The notes: generated from the sequence alone by a model not told the origin. A stretch of DNA of 64,000 bases from Luteolibacter luteus (GCF_012913485.1 NZ_CP051774.1:682001-746000); one strand, 5' to 3'; shown: positions 7,350 through 16,517, counted from the stretch's first letter. Numbers and translations are program-made.

Positions 7350-9350
7350 TCAGCCGTTCAGGAAATCCTTCAAGCCGCCGAAGAAGTCCCCCAGCTCTTC
7401 ATCATCCACCTCGGCGCCCATCACGTCGTCGTAGCTGGTATGGATGAGATACTCGTCATCCAGCTCCATCAGGAAGCTGCTGGGCTGGCAGGCATGCTGC
7501 TGGCCCCACTTCATGCGGACCGTGCAGTAGGTCAGCGCCAGCTTCTGCTGCGCGCGGGTAATGCCGACGTAGAGCAGGCGGCGTTCTTCGTCCTTCGTGC
7601 CTTCGGTTACACTGCGCTGGTGCGGTAGCACGCCTTCTTCCAGGCCGACAAGGAACACGATCGGGAACTCCAGCCCCTTCGACGCGTGAAGCGTGATCAG
7701 CGTCGCACCGGATTTTTTCTCAAGGTCATCTTCCTCCCGGTCGGAGGCCAGCGCGCTGTCATCGAGGAATTTCCGCAAGCTCTTGCCACGCTCGTGCGCC
7801 TTGGCCAGCTCCTTCAGCACCTCGCCGAGCCCTTCGTTCCGCTGGGTCTTTTCTTGGTCCGTCTTGCAACCCCGCTCCAGCCACGGGAGATACTCGATCT
7901 CGTCGAGGAACTCCTTCAGGACATGGTTCGGCGGCATGACCTTGGCATCCACCTTCAGCTTCGCGGTGAGGACCTGGGAGGTGAATGTCTCGATTGAATT
8001 TCGGACCTTCGTCGAGAGCTGCGAAAGGAAGTTCTCATCGGTCAAGGCACGCCAGACGCTGGCCCCGATCTCACGGCTGTAATCCGTGGCCAGCATCGCC
8101 GTCGCTTGGCCGATCCCGCGCGGTGGTGAATTCAACACGCGCAGCAGCGGCACATCCGCCTCCGGATCATCGAGCAGAGCGATGTAAGCCAGCGCATCCT
8201 TTACCTCACGGCGATCGTAGAAGCTCTGCGCACCGACCATGCGGTACGGGATCTTCCGCTCGCGCAGTGCCTCCTCCAGCTTGCGGCTCTGCTTGTTGGT
8301 GCGGAAAAGCACCGCGAAATCTTCCCACGGCCGATTGCCGCGCGCCTTGTCCACCAGGATTTCCTCGGTGATGTAGACTGCCTCCTCTTCATCGCCCGGC
8401 ATGCCGACCACCTTTACCGGCTCCCCGCCCATGATGGTCGACTTGAGCGACTTTTCCCGGCGTCCGACGTTCCGGCGGATCAGGCTGTTCGCGGTATGCA
8501 GGATCGCATGGGAAGAACGGTAGTTCTCCTCCAGCAGGATAACCTTTGGATTCGGGAAGAAGCGCTCGAACTCCAGGATGTTCGCACTTTCCGCACCGCG
8601 GAAGCCGTAGATCGATTGGTCGTCATCGCCCACCACGCAGACGTGATACGGCGGCCCTACGAGTTGCTGGAGCAGACGCATCTGCAGGCCGTTGGTGTCC
8701 TGGAACTCATCGACCGTAACCCGCTTGTAAACGCTGCGGAAGTAGTCTCGCACGTCGTGATGCTCGCGCAGCAGCAGCTCGGCGAGCACCAGCAGGTCAT
8801 CGAAGTCCACCGCGTTCTGCGCGCGCAGCTCGTTCTGATACGCCACGGCGAGAGAGGAGAAAAAGTCATCCTCCATGTCCTCCAGCGCGATGCTGCGGTT
8901 CTTTGCCCGCGAGATCTCGGCCAGCACGGCTTCCGCCTTCACCTTTTCATCCGTGCCGCCCATCCGGACGATGAGCTGCTTCATGATGCCCACCTGGTCG
9001 CTCTGCGTGCAGATGGAGAAATTCTTCTTATAGCCCAGCTTGTGGATACCGCCGCGCAGCAAGCGCACGCAGAGCGAGTGGAAGGTGCAGACGGTCATCG
9101 CCTCCGCCTTCTTCTTCGAGACCATGCCGCCGATACGCTCGCGCATTTCGGAGGCGGCCTTGTTGGTGAAGGTCACCGCCAGGATATTCTCGGGCGGGAT
9201 CCCCACCTCCAGCATGTTCGAGATGCGGCAGGTCACCGTGCGCGTTTTCCCGGTTCCTGCCCCGGCCAGAATCAAGACCGGGCCATCCAAGGAGGCCACG
9301 GCATCCCGTTGGGCCTTGTTGAGAGAATCGAAAGAGAAACCACCTGCCAT
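7350..9350 (-). CDS. UvrD/Rep family ATP-dependent DNA helicase
   Basis: A superfamily 1A 3'-5' DNA helicase of 666 residues, acting in repair or replication restart. Motifs appear in order: Q-motif region LNKAQRDAV, Walker A GAGTGKT at about 30-36, Walker B/DExx VDEFQDTN, motif III GDDDQSIYGFRGA, motif IV NYRSS, motif V TLHASKGLEF and motif VI YVGITRA. The length is close to Rep and a little shorter than UvrD or PcrA. I start at the ATG at 9350, because the 51 extra upstream residues are Arg/Gly/Pro-rich and look untranslated. The gene converges on the SUKH gene with an 8-nt gap and is divergent from the GH16 gene. Confidence 0.95.
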   Translation of the reverse strand: MAGGFSFDSLNKAQRDAVASLDGPVLILAGAGTGKTRTVTCRISNMLEVGIPPENILAVTFTNKAASEMRERIGGMVSKKKAEAMTVCTFHSLCVRLLRGGIHKLGYKKNFSICTQSDQVGIMKQLIVRMGGTDEKVKAEAVLAEISRAKNRSIALEDMEDDFFSSLAVAYQNELRAQNAVDFDDLLVLAELLLREHHDVRDYFRSVYKRVTVDEFQDTNGLQMRLLQQLVGPPYHVCVVGDDDQSIYGFRGAESANILEFERFFPNPKVILLEENYRSSHAILHTANSLIRRNVGRREKSLKSTIMGGEPVKVVGMPGDEEEAVYITEEILVDKARGNRPWEDFAVLFRTNKQSRKLEEALRERKIPYRMVGAQSFYDRREVKDALAYIALLDDPEADVPLLRVLNSPPRGIGQATAMLATDYSREIGASVWRALTDENFLSQLSTKVRNSIETFTSQVLTAKLKVDAKVMPPNHVLKEFLDEIEYLPWLERGCKTDQEKTQRNEGLGEVLKELAKAHERGKSLRKFLDDSALASDREEDDLEKKSGATLITLHASKGLEFPIVFLVGLEEGVLPHQRSVTEGTKDEERRLLYVGITRAQQKLALTYCTVRMKWGQQHACQPSSFLMELDDEYLIHTSYDDVMGAEVDDEELGDFFGGLKDFLNG

Positions 9351-9581
9351 CGCGCGGCGCGGATGGAAGCCGGAACCGGGCCGGAAGGCAATCCCGCTCC
9401 ATCCAACAGATGGGAAATCGCGCCCGGCCCTGATTTCACTTGCCTTGGCTCCCCCTCGCGACCGCTCGGGCTGCCGTGGCGCGGGCATCGTTTCCTGCCA
9501 CACAATCCCGGCCCCCTGACACCATTGCGCATTGAAAAGAGAACGATAAACCCGCCTCTCTCGCGACGTTTCCCAGCACCC

Positions 9582-10385
9582 ATGATCCGCGCCTCCCTAC
9601 TCGCCCTCGCCTGTTTCTCCACACTCTCCCCCGCCCAGGAAGCCCCCGCAGGCTGGAAGCTCGTCTGGTCCGACGAGTTTGATGGCAAGGAGATCGATTT
9701 CTCCAAATGGGACGTGGAAGAGAACGGCCACGGTGGCGGCAATGGCGAGATGCAATATTACGCCGACCGCCCGGAAAACATCCGCGTCGAGAACGGCAAG
9801 CTGGTGATCGAGGCAAAGAAGGAGAAGTTCAATTCCGCCGGCGTCGAGAAGGACTACAGCTCCGGCCGCATGCGCACCAAGCGCCGCGCCAGCTGGACCT
9901 ACGGTCGCTTTGAGATCCGGGCCAAGCTCCCGACCGGCCGTGGCATCTGGCCCGCCATCTGGATGCTCCCTGAAAACAGCCCCTACGGCGGGTGGGCAGC
10001 CAGCGGGGAAATCGACATCATGGAGATGGTCGGCCACGAGCCGAACAGGGTCCACGGCACCCTCCATCATGGGGCCAACTGGCCACAGAACGTCCACACC
10101 GGTGCTCCCTACACCTTGGAAAAGGGCAGCTTCGCCGATGACTTTCATGTCTTCGCCATCGAGTGGGAGAAGGGCGAGATCCGCTGGTATGTGGATGGCA
10201 AGCTTTACCAGACCCAGAACAAGTGGAGCAGCACGGGAGGCCCCTTCCCCGCGCCCTTCGACAAGCCCTTCCACATGGTCCTGAATGTCGCGGTCGGCGG
10301 TGGCTGGCCCGGCCCGCCGGATGACAAGACGGTCTTCCCGCAGAAGATGGAAGTGGACTGGGTACGGGTGTATCAGAAGCCCTGA
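9582..10385 (+). CDS. Glycoside hydrolase family 16 beta-glucanase, secreted
   Basis: A 267-residue secreted endo-beta-glucanase (laminarinase-like). The signal peptide covers about residues 1-18 (MIRASLLALACFSTLSPA). The mature part starts WKLVWSDEFDG, a typical GH16 opening. The catalytic signature GEIDIMEMVG gives nucleophile Glu143, Asp145 and acid/base Glu148. Downstream, FHVFAIEWE and WYVDGKLYQT are the usual sandwich strands, and VDWVRVYQ closes the domain. The length fits a single catalytic domain without a binding module. The likely substrate is beta-1,3-glucan or mixed-linkage glucan, by family analogy. Confidence 0.95.
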   Translation: MIRASLLALACFSTLSPAQEAPAGWKLVWSDEFDGKEIDFSKWDVEENGHGGGNGEMQYYADRPENIRVENGKLVIEAKKEKFNSAGVEKDYSSGRMRTKRRASWTYGRFEIRAKLPTGRGIWPAIWMLPENSPYGGWAASGEIDIMEMVGHEPNRVHGTLHHGANWPQNVHTGAPYTLEKGSFADDFHVFAIEWEKGEIRWYVDGKLYQTQNKWSSTGGPFPAPFDKPFHMVLNVAVGGGWPGPPDDKTVFPQKMEVDWVRVYQKP

Positions 10386-10397
10386 GGCTCCCCTCGA

Positions 10398-10793
10398 TCA
10401 TAGCGGAGCGGCTGCCGGCGGCGGGACATAGGCCTCCCGCGCCTTCAGGACCTTCGCGTGGTTCTCGTTCGCCCAGAGCAGCAGCGGCTCGACTCTCTCC
10501 AGCAGTGAAGTCCCCAGTGCGGTTAGCGTGTATTCGACCTTCGGAGGGACGGTGGGATAGGCATGTCGTGAAAGGTAGCCGTCCCTCTCCAGCGAGCGCA
10601 GGGTCTGGGAAAGCATGCGCTGGGAGATATCGCCGATCGCCCGCTTGAGCTCCGTGAAGCGCAAGGTGCCCGCCGAAAGATAGGCAAGCACTAGCAAGCT
10701 CCAGCGGTCACCGATGCAATCGAGCACATCACGCATCGGGCAGTTCTTGTCATAGCCGATGCCCGTCTGGGCGGGCGAAAGGGAAAGCTTCAT
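10398..10793 (-). CDS. HxlR-family transcriptional regulator
   Basis: A 131-residue winged helix-turn-helix regulator. The N-terminal CPMRDVLDCIGDRWSLLVLA is diagnostic of HxlR proteins and holds the conserved Cys that in some members senses quinones or aldehydes. RFTELKRAIGDISQRMLSQT is the recognition helix region. The gene is divergent from a qorB-like gene, the same arrangement as ytfH/ytfG (qorB) in Escherichia coli, so it very likely controls that gene and itself through the palindrome at 10893-10915. The ATG at 10793 matches the usual N-terminus; the longer frame adds 26 atypical residues. Confidence 0.93.
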   Translation of the reverse strand: MKLSLSPAQTGIGYDKNCPMRDVLDCIGDRWSLLVLAYLSAGTLRFTELKRAIGDISQRMLSQTLRSLERDGYLSRHAYPTVPPKVEYTLTALGTSLLERVEPLLLWANENHAKVLKAREAYVPPPAAAPL

Positions 10794-10892
10794 GGCATGC
10801 GGCGGTGCTATGGTTACTCCGGTGTTACCGGGTGAGAAAAAGAACCCCTCTTGCGGGGCGACAAAGCTCACGGTATCGAATCGGAACCAAGA

Positions 10893-10915
10893 ATCAAATC
10901 CATACCGGATTTGAT
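10893..10915. promoter_or_regulatory. Probable HxlR operator (perfect 9-bp inverted repeat)
   Basis: ATCAAATCC and GGATTTGAT flank the 5-nt centre ATACC in the 149-nt gap between the divergent hxlR-type and qorB-type genes, 28 nt before the qorB start. A dimeric HxlR protein fits this symmetry. Confidence 0.65.
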
Positions 10916-10942
10916 CAGGAAACCAACTACCGACACCCTCAA

Positions 10943-11797
10943 ATGATTGCCATCACCGGTGCCACCGGCCAGCTCGGCCGCCTTGTCCTTGCCCAGCTTC
11001 TGAAAACCGTTCCCGCAGACCAATTGGTCGCGGTCGTTCGGGATTCCTCCAAAGCCGCGAATTTCGCGGAACGTGGCGTTTCCGTCCGGGTGGCCGCCTA
11101 TGGAGACCGCGCGGCTCTCGCAAAGGCCTTCGAGGGAGTGGAGCGCGTCTTGCTCATCTCTTCGAACGAACTCGGCCAGCGAGTCGCCCAGCACGTCAGC
11201 GCGATCGAAGCCGCCAAGGACGCAGGCGTGAAGCAGCTCGCCTACACCAGCGTCCTCCGCGCCGATACCTCCACGCTCAGCGTGGCGAAGGAGCACTTGG
11301 AGACCGAGCAGGCGCTCATTGCCTCAGGGCTACCCTACGTCTTGCTCCGGAACGGCTGGTATACCGAGAACTACCTCCGCTCTCTCCCCGGCGTTCTCGC
11401 GAATGGCGCCCTTGTTGGATGCGCAGGCTCGGGACGCATCGCCTCCGCTGCCTGCCAGGACTATGCGGAAGCGGCAGCCGTCGTCCTCACCGCACCACTC
11501 GAATCCGGCCGCATCTACGAGTTGGCCGGAGACGACGCCTTCAGCCTCGCCGATCTCGCCGCCGAGATCTCGCGCCAGACAGGCAAGCAGATCCCCTATC
11601 AGGATCTATCGGAGCCCGCCTATGTCGAATTGCTGCTCAAGGTCGGCATGCCCCAAGTCTATGCCGAGTTGATCGCCGATAGCGACCGCGGAGCCGCCGC
11701 TGGCGATCTCTTCGACGATAGCCGCACGCTTTCCACCCTCATTGACCGTCCGACCACGCCGATTGCGGAGACGATCAAAATGGCCCTCGCAAGGTGA
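10943..11797 (+). CDS. qorB: NAD(P)H:quinone oxidoreductase QorB (NmrA-like SDR)
   Basis: A 284-residue atypical short-chain dehydrogenase. The NADPH-binding motif GATGQLG is at residues 5-11, VAVVRD follows the second strand, and YTSVLRADTS, LLRNGWYTENY and YELAGD match E. coli QorB (YtfG, 286 residues) closely through the whole chain. It reduces quinones with NAD(P)H in the cytoplasm and is thought to protect against reactive quinones. The divergent HxlR gene and the palindrome 28 nt upstream suggest induction by an electrophile. The ATG at 10943 is the only sensible start. Confidence 0.93.
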   Translation: MIAITGATGQLGRLVLAQLLKTVPADQLVAVVRDSSKAANFAERGVSVRVAAYGDRAALAKAFEGVERVLLISSNELGQRVAQHVSAIEAAKDAGVKQLAYTSVLRADTSTLSVAKEHLETEQALIASGLPYVLLRNGWYTENYLRSLPGVLANGALVGCAGSGRIASAACQDYAEAAAVVLTAPLESGRIYELAGDDAFSLADLAAEISRQTGKQIPYQDLSEPAYVELLLKVGMPQVYAELIADSDRGAAAGDLFDDSRTLSTLIDRPTTPIAETIKMALAR

Positions 11798-11894
11798 AGA
11801 GAGCACGGAGCCATTCCCTCTCGTGAAAAGTCCGTGCAGGCGAAAGGCGGTCTGTCGCTACCGAATTTGATCCACTAGACCTTCGCGAAATCAA

Positions 11895-12113
11895 ATGAAG
11901 AGATCTGTGGTCGGCCCTTCTTGCATTGTGGTTGGCACACTGTGTCTCATGGCAGGTCTCGCAACGGCACCGATGTCTTGTTCTGGTCGCATGGCGAACC
12001 TATCCGATTTTTTGATCTAAGTCGGGCCGAACATCCTCACGATGTTCGGCCTCGTCGCCCTTCCATTCGGATTCGTATTCCACTTTTGGCGTGGAGGCAA
12101 AAAGCGCCGCTAG
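11895..12113 (+). other. Tiny membrane-protein locus split by one in-frame stop
   Basis: The first part (11895-12020) encodes 41 residues starting MKRSVVGPSCIVVGTLCLMA, a signal or membrane segment, and ends at TAA. The same frame continues without further stops for 30 residues to TAG at 12113, with a second hydrophobic segment (MFGLVALPFGFVFHFWRG) and the basic tail GKKRR. The ATG of that second segment (12042) lies inside a strong hairpin. Either this is one small two-helix protein broken by a nonsense mutation, or a leader peptide followed by a coupled microprotein. It fills most of the gap between qorB and the cytochrome gene. Coding status is uncertain. Confidence 0.35.
12025..12051. terminator. 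Strong perfect hairpin (11-bp stem)
   Basis: GGCCGAACATC and GATGTTCGGCC flank a CTCAC loop. There is no T tract on either side, so it may be a Rho-assisted terminator or a translation-controlling structure; it covers the start codon of the small segment beginning at 12042. Confidence 0.5.
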
Positions 12114-12120
12114 CTCCCTC

Positions 12121-15100
12121 TCACCACGTCGGCAAGAAGGTCCCTGCAGATGCCTCGAAGCGGAAGTCCTTCCCGCCCGGCTGGATCCTTACGACGATCT
12201 TGTGGATGCCCGCCGAGAGGCTGACCTTCCCCTCCCTCACCGGCTTGCCATCGATCCAGATTCCATCAGGCGCTGTGCCCTGCGGGAAGCTGACTACAAG
12301 CTCTCCCGGCGTGGAAAGCTGGATGCGGGAGGCCGCCAGGAAATCCGAGGAATTCCCGCCGTAGGTCGCCAGATCCGCCGCCAGCAAGCGGCCGTTCACG
12401 GTACCATTCACGACCACCCACGGAAGGCCTGCATCACCCGCAATCGCGGCGGCCGAAGGCTCGCCCTGCAGAGGCATCACGGCCCAAACCCGAGGCGCGC
12501 GGCTCTTCGTCGCATCGAAGTCACCGGGCTTCCCGAGTTGGGAAAGGAACTTGAAGAGGTCAGCCTGTTCCTGCTCTTTCAGGTTCGCGATCAAGCCCGC
12601 AGGCATCAGGCTCCCGGTGTCGGTCTTCTTAAGCACCGCTTCGTCAGGGAGCGTGACCTCCTGGCCGGCAGCATCGGCCAGCACCAGACTGCCTCCGCCG
12701 CTGCGAAGGATTTTGCCGATCAGGGTGCGCCCGTCTTTCGTCTCCACGATCACGGAGTGATAGCCTTCCTTCACCTTGGCACCCGGCAGCAGCACCGATT
12801 CCACAAGGTAATCCATCGGCGCGCTCGCACCGATCGAGGTCATATCAGGTCCGACCTTCCCCCCTGCCCCGCCAATCGCGTGGCAGGACGCACAAGCCAG
12901 CATCGCCTGGCGATAGATGGTTTCGCCACGTACGGCGTTGCCTTGGGCTGCGGCCAGCTCGGCAAGCTTGTGGATGGATTCCGCGGTGGGTCCCGTCATC
13001 GGTGCGACACCTGCCTGCTTTCGCAGCACGGAGAGCAAACCTGCATTCTCATCAATGTCCGGTACCGCCTTCGCCAGCATGCCTGCGACTTCCGGAGCAA
13101 GCGGCTGGGCCTCGAAGGACTTCGTGAGATCTGCACCGAGCCGGCTGATCGGCTGGGTCTTCTGCCAGAGGTCCTTGGCCTCAACCTCATCCTTCATCAC
13201 GGGAAGGATACTGCGGATCGCCGTGATCGACGCTTCACGATGCTGACGTGACAGCGCCACGGCAGCACGCGACCTGAGATCAAAGGGCGCATCACTGGCG
13301 ACCACTCCTTCCAGGGCCTGGCGCACCGAAGGATCCGGGAAATAAGAAAGGCTCTCGATCGCCGCAATGCGGGTTGGAGCGACCACGGCGGTATCCGCTG
13401 CAATCTTCGCAGCCGCCGGGGAAAGCTCCGCAAGCCGGAGTGCTCCCGCCATCCGCAAGGCGGCCGCGGCAAGCGTAGGCTCGGATGATCCAAACAAGCC
13501 CGACAACTTCTCCAAGCTCCCGGCTTTCGCATTCATCTCGAATTTCCGTCCGGAAATCCCCGCTGCAAGCTGGCCGAGGATATTGCCTCCGATCACCGGG
13601 TCGAAGCCCTGATCCAGCACCTGCTGATAGAAGGCCTCGAGGAGCGCGGGGTCACCAGTCTCCATCGCGAGATTGAACCACGGACCCGAGGCATCGCGCG
13701 GCAGCGGCTTCGGCATCAAGCTGGCCAGACCTCCGCTGCCCTTGCCCTTTCCTTGATTCGAAAGCGCAAACTCAAGGGCCGATTCCCGGCCGGAAAGCGG
13801 CAGCTTGCCGGTGACGACACCATCCAGCCACTCCTTGCCATGCTCCCGGAAATTCAGCCACAGCGCATACTGGCTGAAGCGGTCCATCGGTTGCGACAGC
13901 ACGCGGAAGGCGAGATCCATCGGCTCGGCACCAGGCAGCTTCGTGATCACTCGCAACGCCTCGACACGAACGCGCGGGTTCGTGTCCAGCACGGCAGCTT
14001 CGATCAATTTCAGAGCCTTGCCATCATCCAAAAGATCGAGCCAATCGCCTGCCACGCGCACCGCAGCAGCGCGGACCTTGGGATCGCCATCGACGAGCAC
14101 CTTCTCCAACAGGGAAAGATCCGGGCGGTGCAGACCTTGGCTCAACCACAGTGCGGCCAGACGGGTGCGACCATCCTTCGCTGAGGCCTTCCAGCGATTG
14201 ATCGCCTGCTCCAATCCAGGGGTCATCTTCCCGTCCACCAGCAAGGCCATCGCCTGCTCGCGTTCGTGGCGTTGGTCGCTGGTCAGCAAGCCCAACAGCT
14301 CCGTCGGCTCCAAGGCCGCGAGATCGCGTTTCGGCGTCAGTGCAGCGCCCTTGCGCTGAACGCGCCAAATGCGGCCGTGCTCGCGGTCGCGACGCGGATC
14401 ACGGAAATCGACCTCGCCATGGTTGATGATCGGGTTTGACCAGTCCGCGATATACAGCGCGCCGTCGGGCCCGGTCTTCACGTCAATCGGTCGGAAATTC
14501 ACATCCTCAGTGCGCAGCAGGTCCCCTGCTTCCTGGGCGGCAAAGCCCGCGCCATCTTCGGAAATCGTGAAACGCACCACACGATGCGCGCGGAAATCGC
14601 AGGTGATCATGTTCCCCTGCCACTCCGCCGGGAAATTCGAGGAACCGATGATCTCCAGCCCGCAGAACTTCGGATAGGAACCGGGGCTGATGCTACCGAG
14701 CACCTTCTCCGCATTCGCATAGGTGAAATACATCGCACCCGGTAGACCCCAGTTGATCCCGCCGCCGCCCGCGCCATCCGTGACGAAGGACTGGCCGTAG
14801 CTGTCGAACTGATGCCCCCACGGATTGCACCACCCGTAGAAGACCGTCTCGATCTTCTCCTGCCGCGGATCAAAGCGCATGATGCCGCCGCTCTTCAGAC
14901 GCATCAGGCCATTCGGCGTCTCCGTGTCGGTGCGCGTGTAAATGCTCTGGTTCATCCACAGCTTGCCATCCGGACCGCGGCGCAGGGTGTGGAGATTGTG
15001 GTGGGTATCTTCGGTGCCGAAGCCGCTCAGGACGCGGCGCTTCGTGTCCGCCTTGCCGTCGCCATCGGTATCGGTGAAGTGCAGAAGGTCCGTGCTCTGG

Positions 15101-16359
15101 CCGACATAGCAGCCGCCATCGCCCGGCAGCACCGCCGTGGGCATCAGCATGCCTTCGGCAAAAACCGTGGACTTGTCCGCCTTGCCGTCGCCATCGGTGT
15201 CATCCAGCACCAGGATCTTGTCGTCCGCCGTCTGGCCCACTTCCACCTGCGGATAGGTCTCCGAGCTCGCCACCCAGAGGCGGCCCTGCTCATCGAAGTT
15301 CATCTGGGTCGGCTTGTGCAGCAGCGGATTTTCCGCCCATAGCGTCACCTCGTAGCCGTCGGCCACGGTGAAGGAAGGATGCGGCTGCGGGGTGTTCGCT
15401 GCCACCTGTGATTCGGTGCGTGCCGGCGGCTCGGGAACAATCTCGCCCTTGGAAAGATCCCGCATCTTCGCGATCCGCTGCTCTTCCGCTTCCACGAGTT
15501 TGTCGAAGGCCTCGATCTCTCCGGCATTCCTCCCCTGCTCCGCTTTCCGGAAGCCAAAGATGTAAGCCATGTTCGCCGGGCGGGAGCGGTGGAAGAACCA
15601 TTCGTTCTTCTTCAGGATCGCCTTGCGCAGGGCCTCTGCAGGCTTGCCTTCGTTCCACTTGCCGGTGCCCCAGCCGAGCTGGCTTTCGATCTGTCGCGCG
15701 GCGTGGCGGTAGCCCGCACCATTCAGATGGATCCCGTTGTCGGAAAGCCCCGGGGTCTTGGCGAGGGCATCGAGAGACACAAAAGGAAGGCCCCGCTTTT
15801 CGGCGATGTCTTGGAGCACCCGGTTGATCGCGGCGAGAGCTTCACGGTGGTTGCGCACTTCGGGAGAGTCGGCTTTTTCTCCCTCACGCAGGAAACGCGG
15901 CGGCGCCCCGATCACGACGACACGCAGCTTCGGCATGCTCGCTGCATGATCGAGCAGCTTCTCAAAGCTCATTCGGAACTCGTCCGCGGACATCCCGCCG
16001 GGAAGAGACGCCGCCATGCCGTAGCCGGTAAGCAGCACGCTGGGCTTGTAGATCGCGAGTTGCTGCTGCAGTTGCCGCCAGCCCTCTCCTTCCGGCTCGA
16101 GCCCCGCCTGCAGCAGGCTCAATCCGCAGCGGGAATCGCCATTCGGTGTATCCGCACTCCAGCCGAGGTTGCGGAAGCTCACGTTCCGGTCCGCGAAGCG
16201 GGTGGTGGCAGCGAGCTCGATCCATCCTTCATACTGCTCTCGCTCGCTGAAGGCATCCCCCAGAAAAGCCACCCGATCTCCATCCTGGAGTTCGAATTTG
16301 AGCTGGGCATGAAGGGTCGAAATGCAGGGAAGCCAAAGAAGCGGCAGCAGGCGGTGCAT
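12121..16359 (-). CDS. Secreted SGNH / propeller / HEAT / cytochrome c fusion (PVC type)
   Basis: A 1412-residue exported protein typical of Planctomycetota and Verrucomicrobiota. After a signal peptide (about 1-18) comes an SGNH-like domain (about 20-245) whose block I reads FLGDAFSE, with Ala36 where the nucleophile Ser is expected, and a later IHLNGAGY block. Next is a sugar-dehydrogenase-like beta-propeller (about 320-690; LWVASSETYPQ, GDGKADKSTVF). HEAT-like repeats span about 700-1090. A heme c site CASCH is at 1156-1160, with a later Met in GPDMTSIG as probable axial ligand. A beta-rich domain ends the chain. The presumed role is extracellular or periplasmic oxidation of sugars with electron transfer through heme. 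The ATG at 16359 begins the signal peptide. Confidence 0.93.
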   Translation of the reverse strand: MHRLLPLLWLPCISTLHAQLKFELQDGDRVAFLGDAFSEREQYEGWIELAATTRFADRNVSFRNLGWSADTPNGDSRCGLSLLQAGLEPEGEGWRQLQQQLAIYKPSVLLTGYGMAASLPGGMSADEFRMSFEKLLDHAASMPKLRVVVIGAPPRFLREGEKADSPEVRNHREALAAINRVLQDIAEKRGLPFVSLDALAKTPGLSDNGIHLNGAGYRHAARQIESQLGWGTGKWNEGKPAEALRKAILKKNEWFFHRSRPANMAYIFGFRKAEQGRNAGEIEAFDKLVEAEEQRIAKMRDLSKGEIVPEPPARTESQVAANTPQPHPSFTVADGYEVTLWAENPLLHKPTQMNFDEQGRLWVASSETYPQVEVGQTADDKILVLDDTDGDGKADKSTVFAEGMLMPTAVLPGDGGCYVGQSTDLLHFTDTDGDGKADTKRRVLSGFGTEDTHHNLHTLRRGPDGKLWMNQSIYTRTDTETPNGLMRLKSGGIMRFDPRQEKIETVFYGWCNPWGHQFDSYGQSFVTDGAGGGGINWGLPGAMYFTYANAEKVLGSISPGSYPKFCGLEIIGSSNFPAEWQGNMITCDFRAHRVVRFTISEDGAGFAAQEAGDLLRTEDVNFRPIDVKTGPDGALYIADWSNPIINHGEVDFRDPRRDREHGRIWRVQRKGAALTPKRDLAALEPTELLGLLTSDQRHEREQAMALLVDGKMTPGLEQAINRWKASAKDGRTRLAALWLSQGLHRPDLSLLEKVLVDGDPKVRAAAVRVAGDWLDLLDDGKALKLIEAAVLDTNPRVRVEALRVITKLPGAEPMDLAFRVLSQPMDRFSQYALWLNFREHGKEWLDGVVTGKLPLSGRESALEFALSNQGKGKGSGGLASLMPKPLPRDASGPWFNLAMETGDPALLEAFYQQVLDQGFDPVIGGNILGQLAAGISGRKFEMNAKAGSLEKLSGLFGSSEPTLAAAALRMAGALRLAELSPAAAKIAADTAVVAPTRIAAIESLSYFPDPSVRQALEGVVASDAPFDLRSRAAVALSRQHREASITAIRSILPVMKDEVEAKDLWQKTQPISRLGADLTKSFEAQPLAPEVAGMLAKAVPDIDENAGLLSVLRKQAGVAPMTGPTAESIHKLAELAAAQGNAVRGETIYRQAMLACASCHAIGGAGGKVGPDMTSIGASAPMDYLVESVLLPGAKVKEGYHSVIVETKDGRTLIGKILRSGGGSLVLADAAGQEVTLPDEAVLKKTDTGSLMPAGLIANLKEQEQADLFKFLSQLGKPGDFDATKSRAPRVWAVMPLQGEPSAAAIAGDAGLPWVVVNGTVNGRLLAADLATYGGNSSDFLAASRIQLSTPGELVVSFPQGTAPDGIWIDGKPVREGKVSLSAGIHKIVVRIQPGGKDFRFEASAGTFLPTW

Positions 16360-16427
16360 GGTGGATGATGTCGCTAACACGGGCGCCTACCCGGAGAGAA
16401 CTATGATTTATACTAGCCCGCCCTTAC

Positions 16428-16517
16428 TTTGCGCACTGGTGAAAATTTTGCGCAACCATGCAAAAAGCCACAATTCCCGTCGGGAGCCCTCCGTGGACGC
16501 CCCTAACACCTTGCGCA
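16428..16517. promoter_or_regulatory. Three TTGCGCA motifs between divergent genes
   Basis: TTGCGCA occurs at 16429-16435, 16448-16454 (within TTTTGCGCAA, which contains the palindrome TTGCGCAA) and 16511-16517, all in the 211-nt gap between the divergent cytochrome and TPR genes. Repeated sites could bind a shared regulator. Confidence 0.25.

Noticed and set aside
8496-9581. Long plus-strand frame that runs into the GH16 gene
   Set aside because: The part before 9582 is antisense to the Rep/UvrD helicase, which has all its motifs. Only the segment from 9582 encodes a real protein with a signal peptide.
10837-10861. Hairpin with T-rich tail on the minus strand upstream of the HxlR gene
   Set aside because: CCCC/GGGG stem is only 4 bp and lies in the leader of the gene; too weak to call an attenuator.
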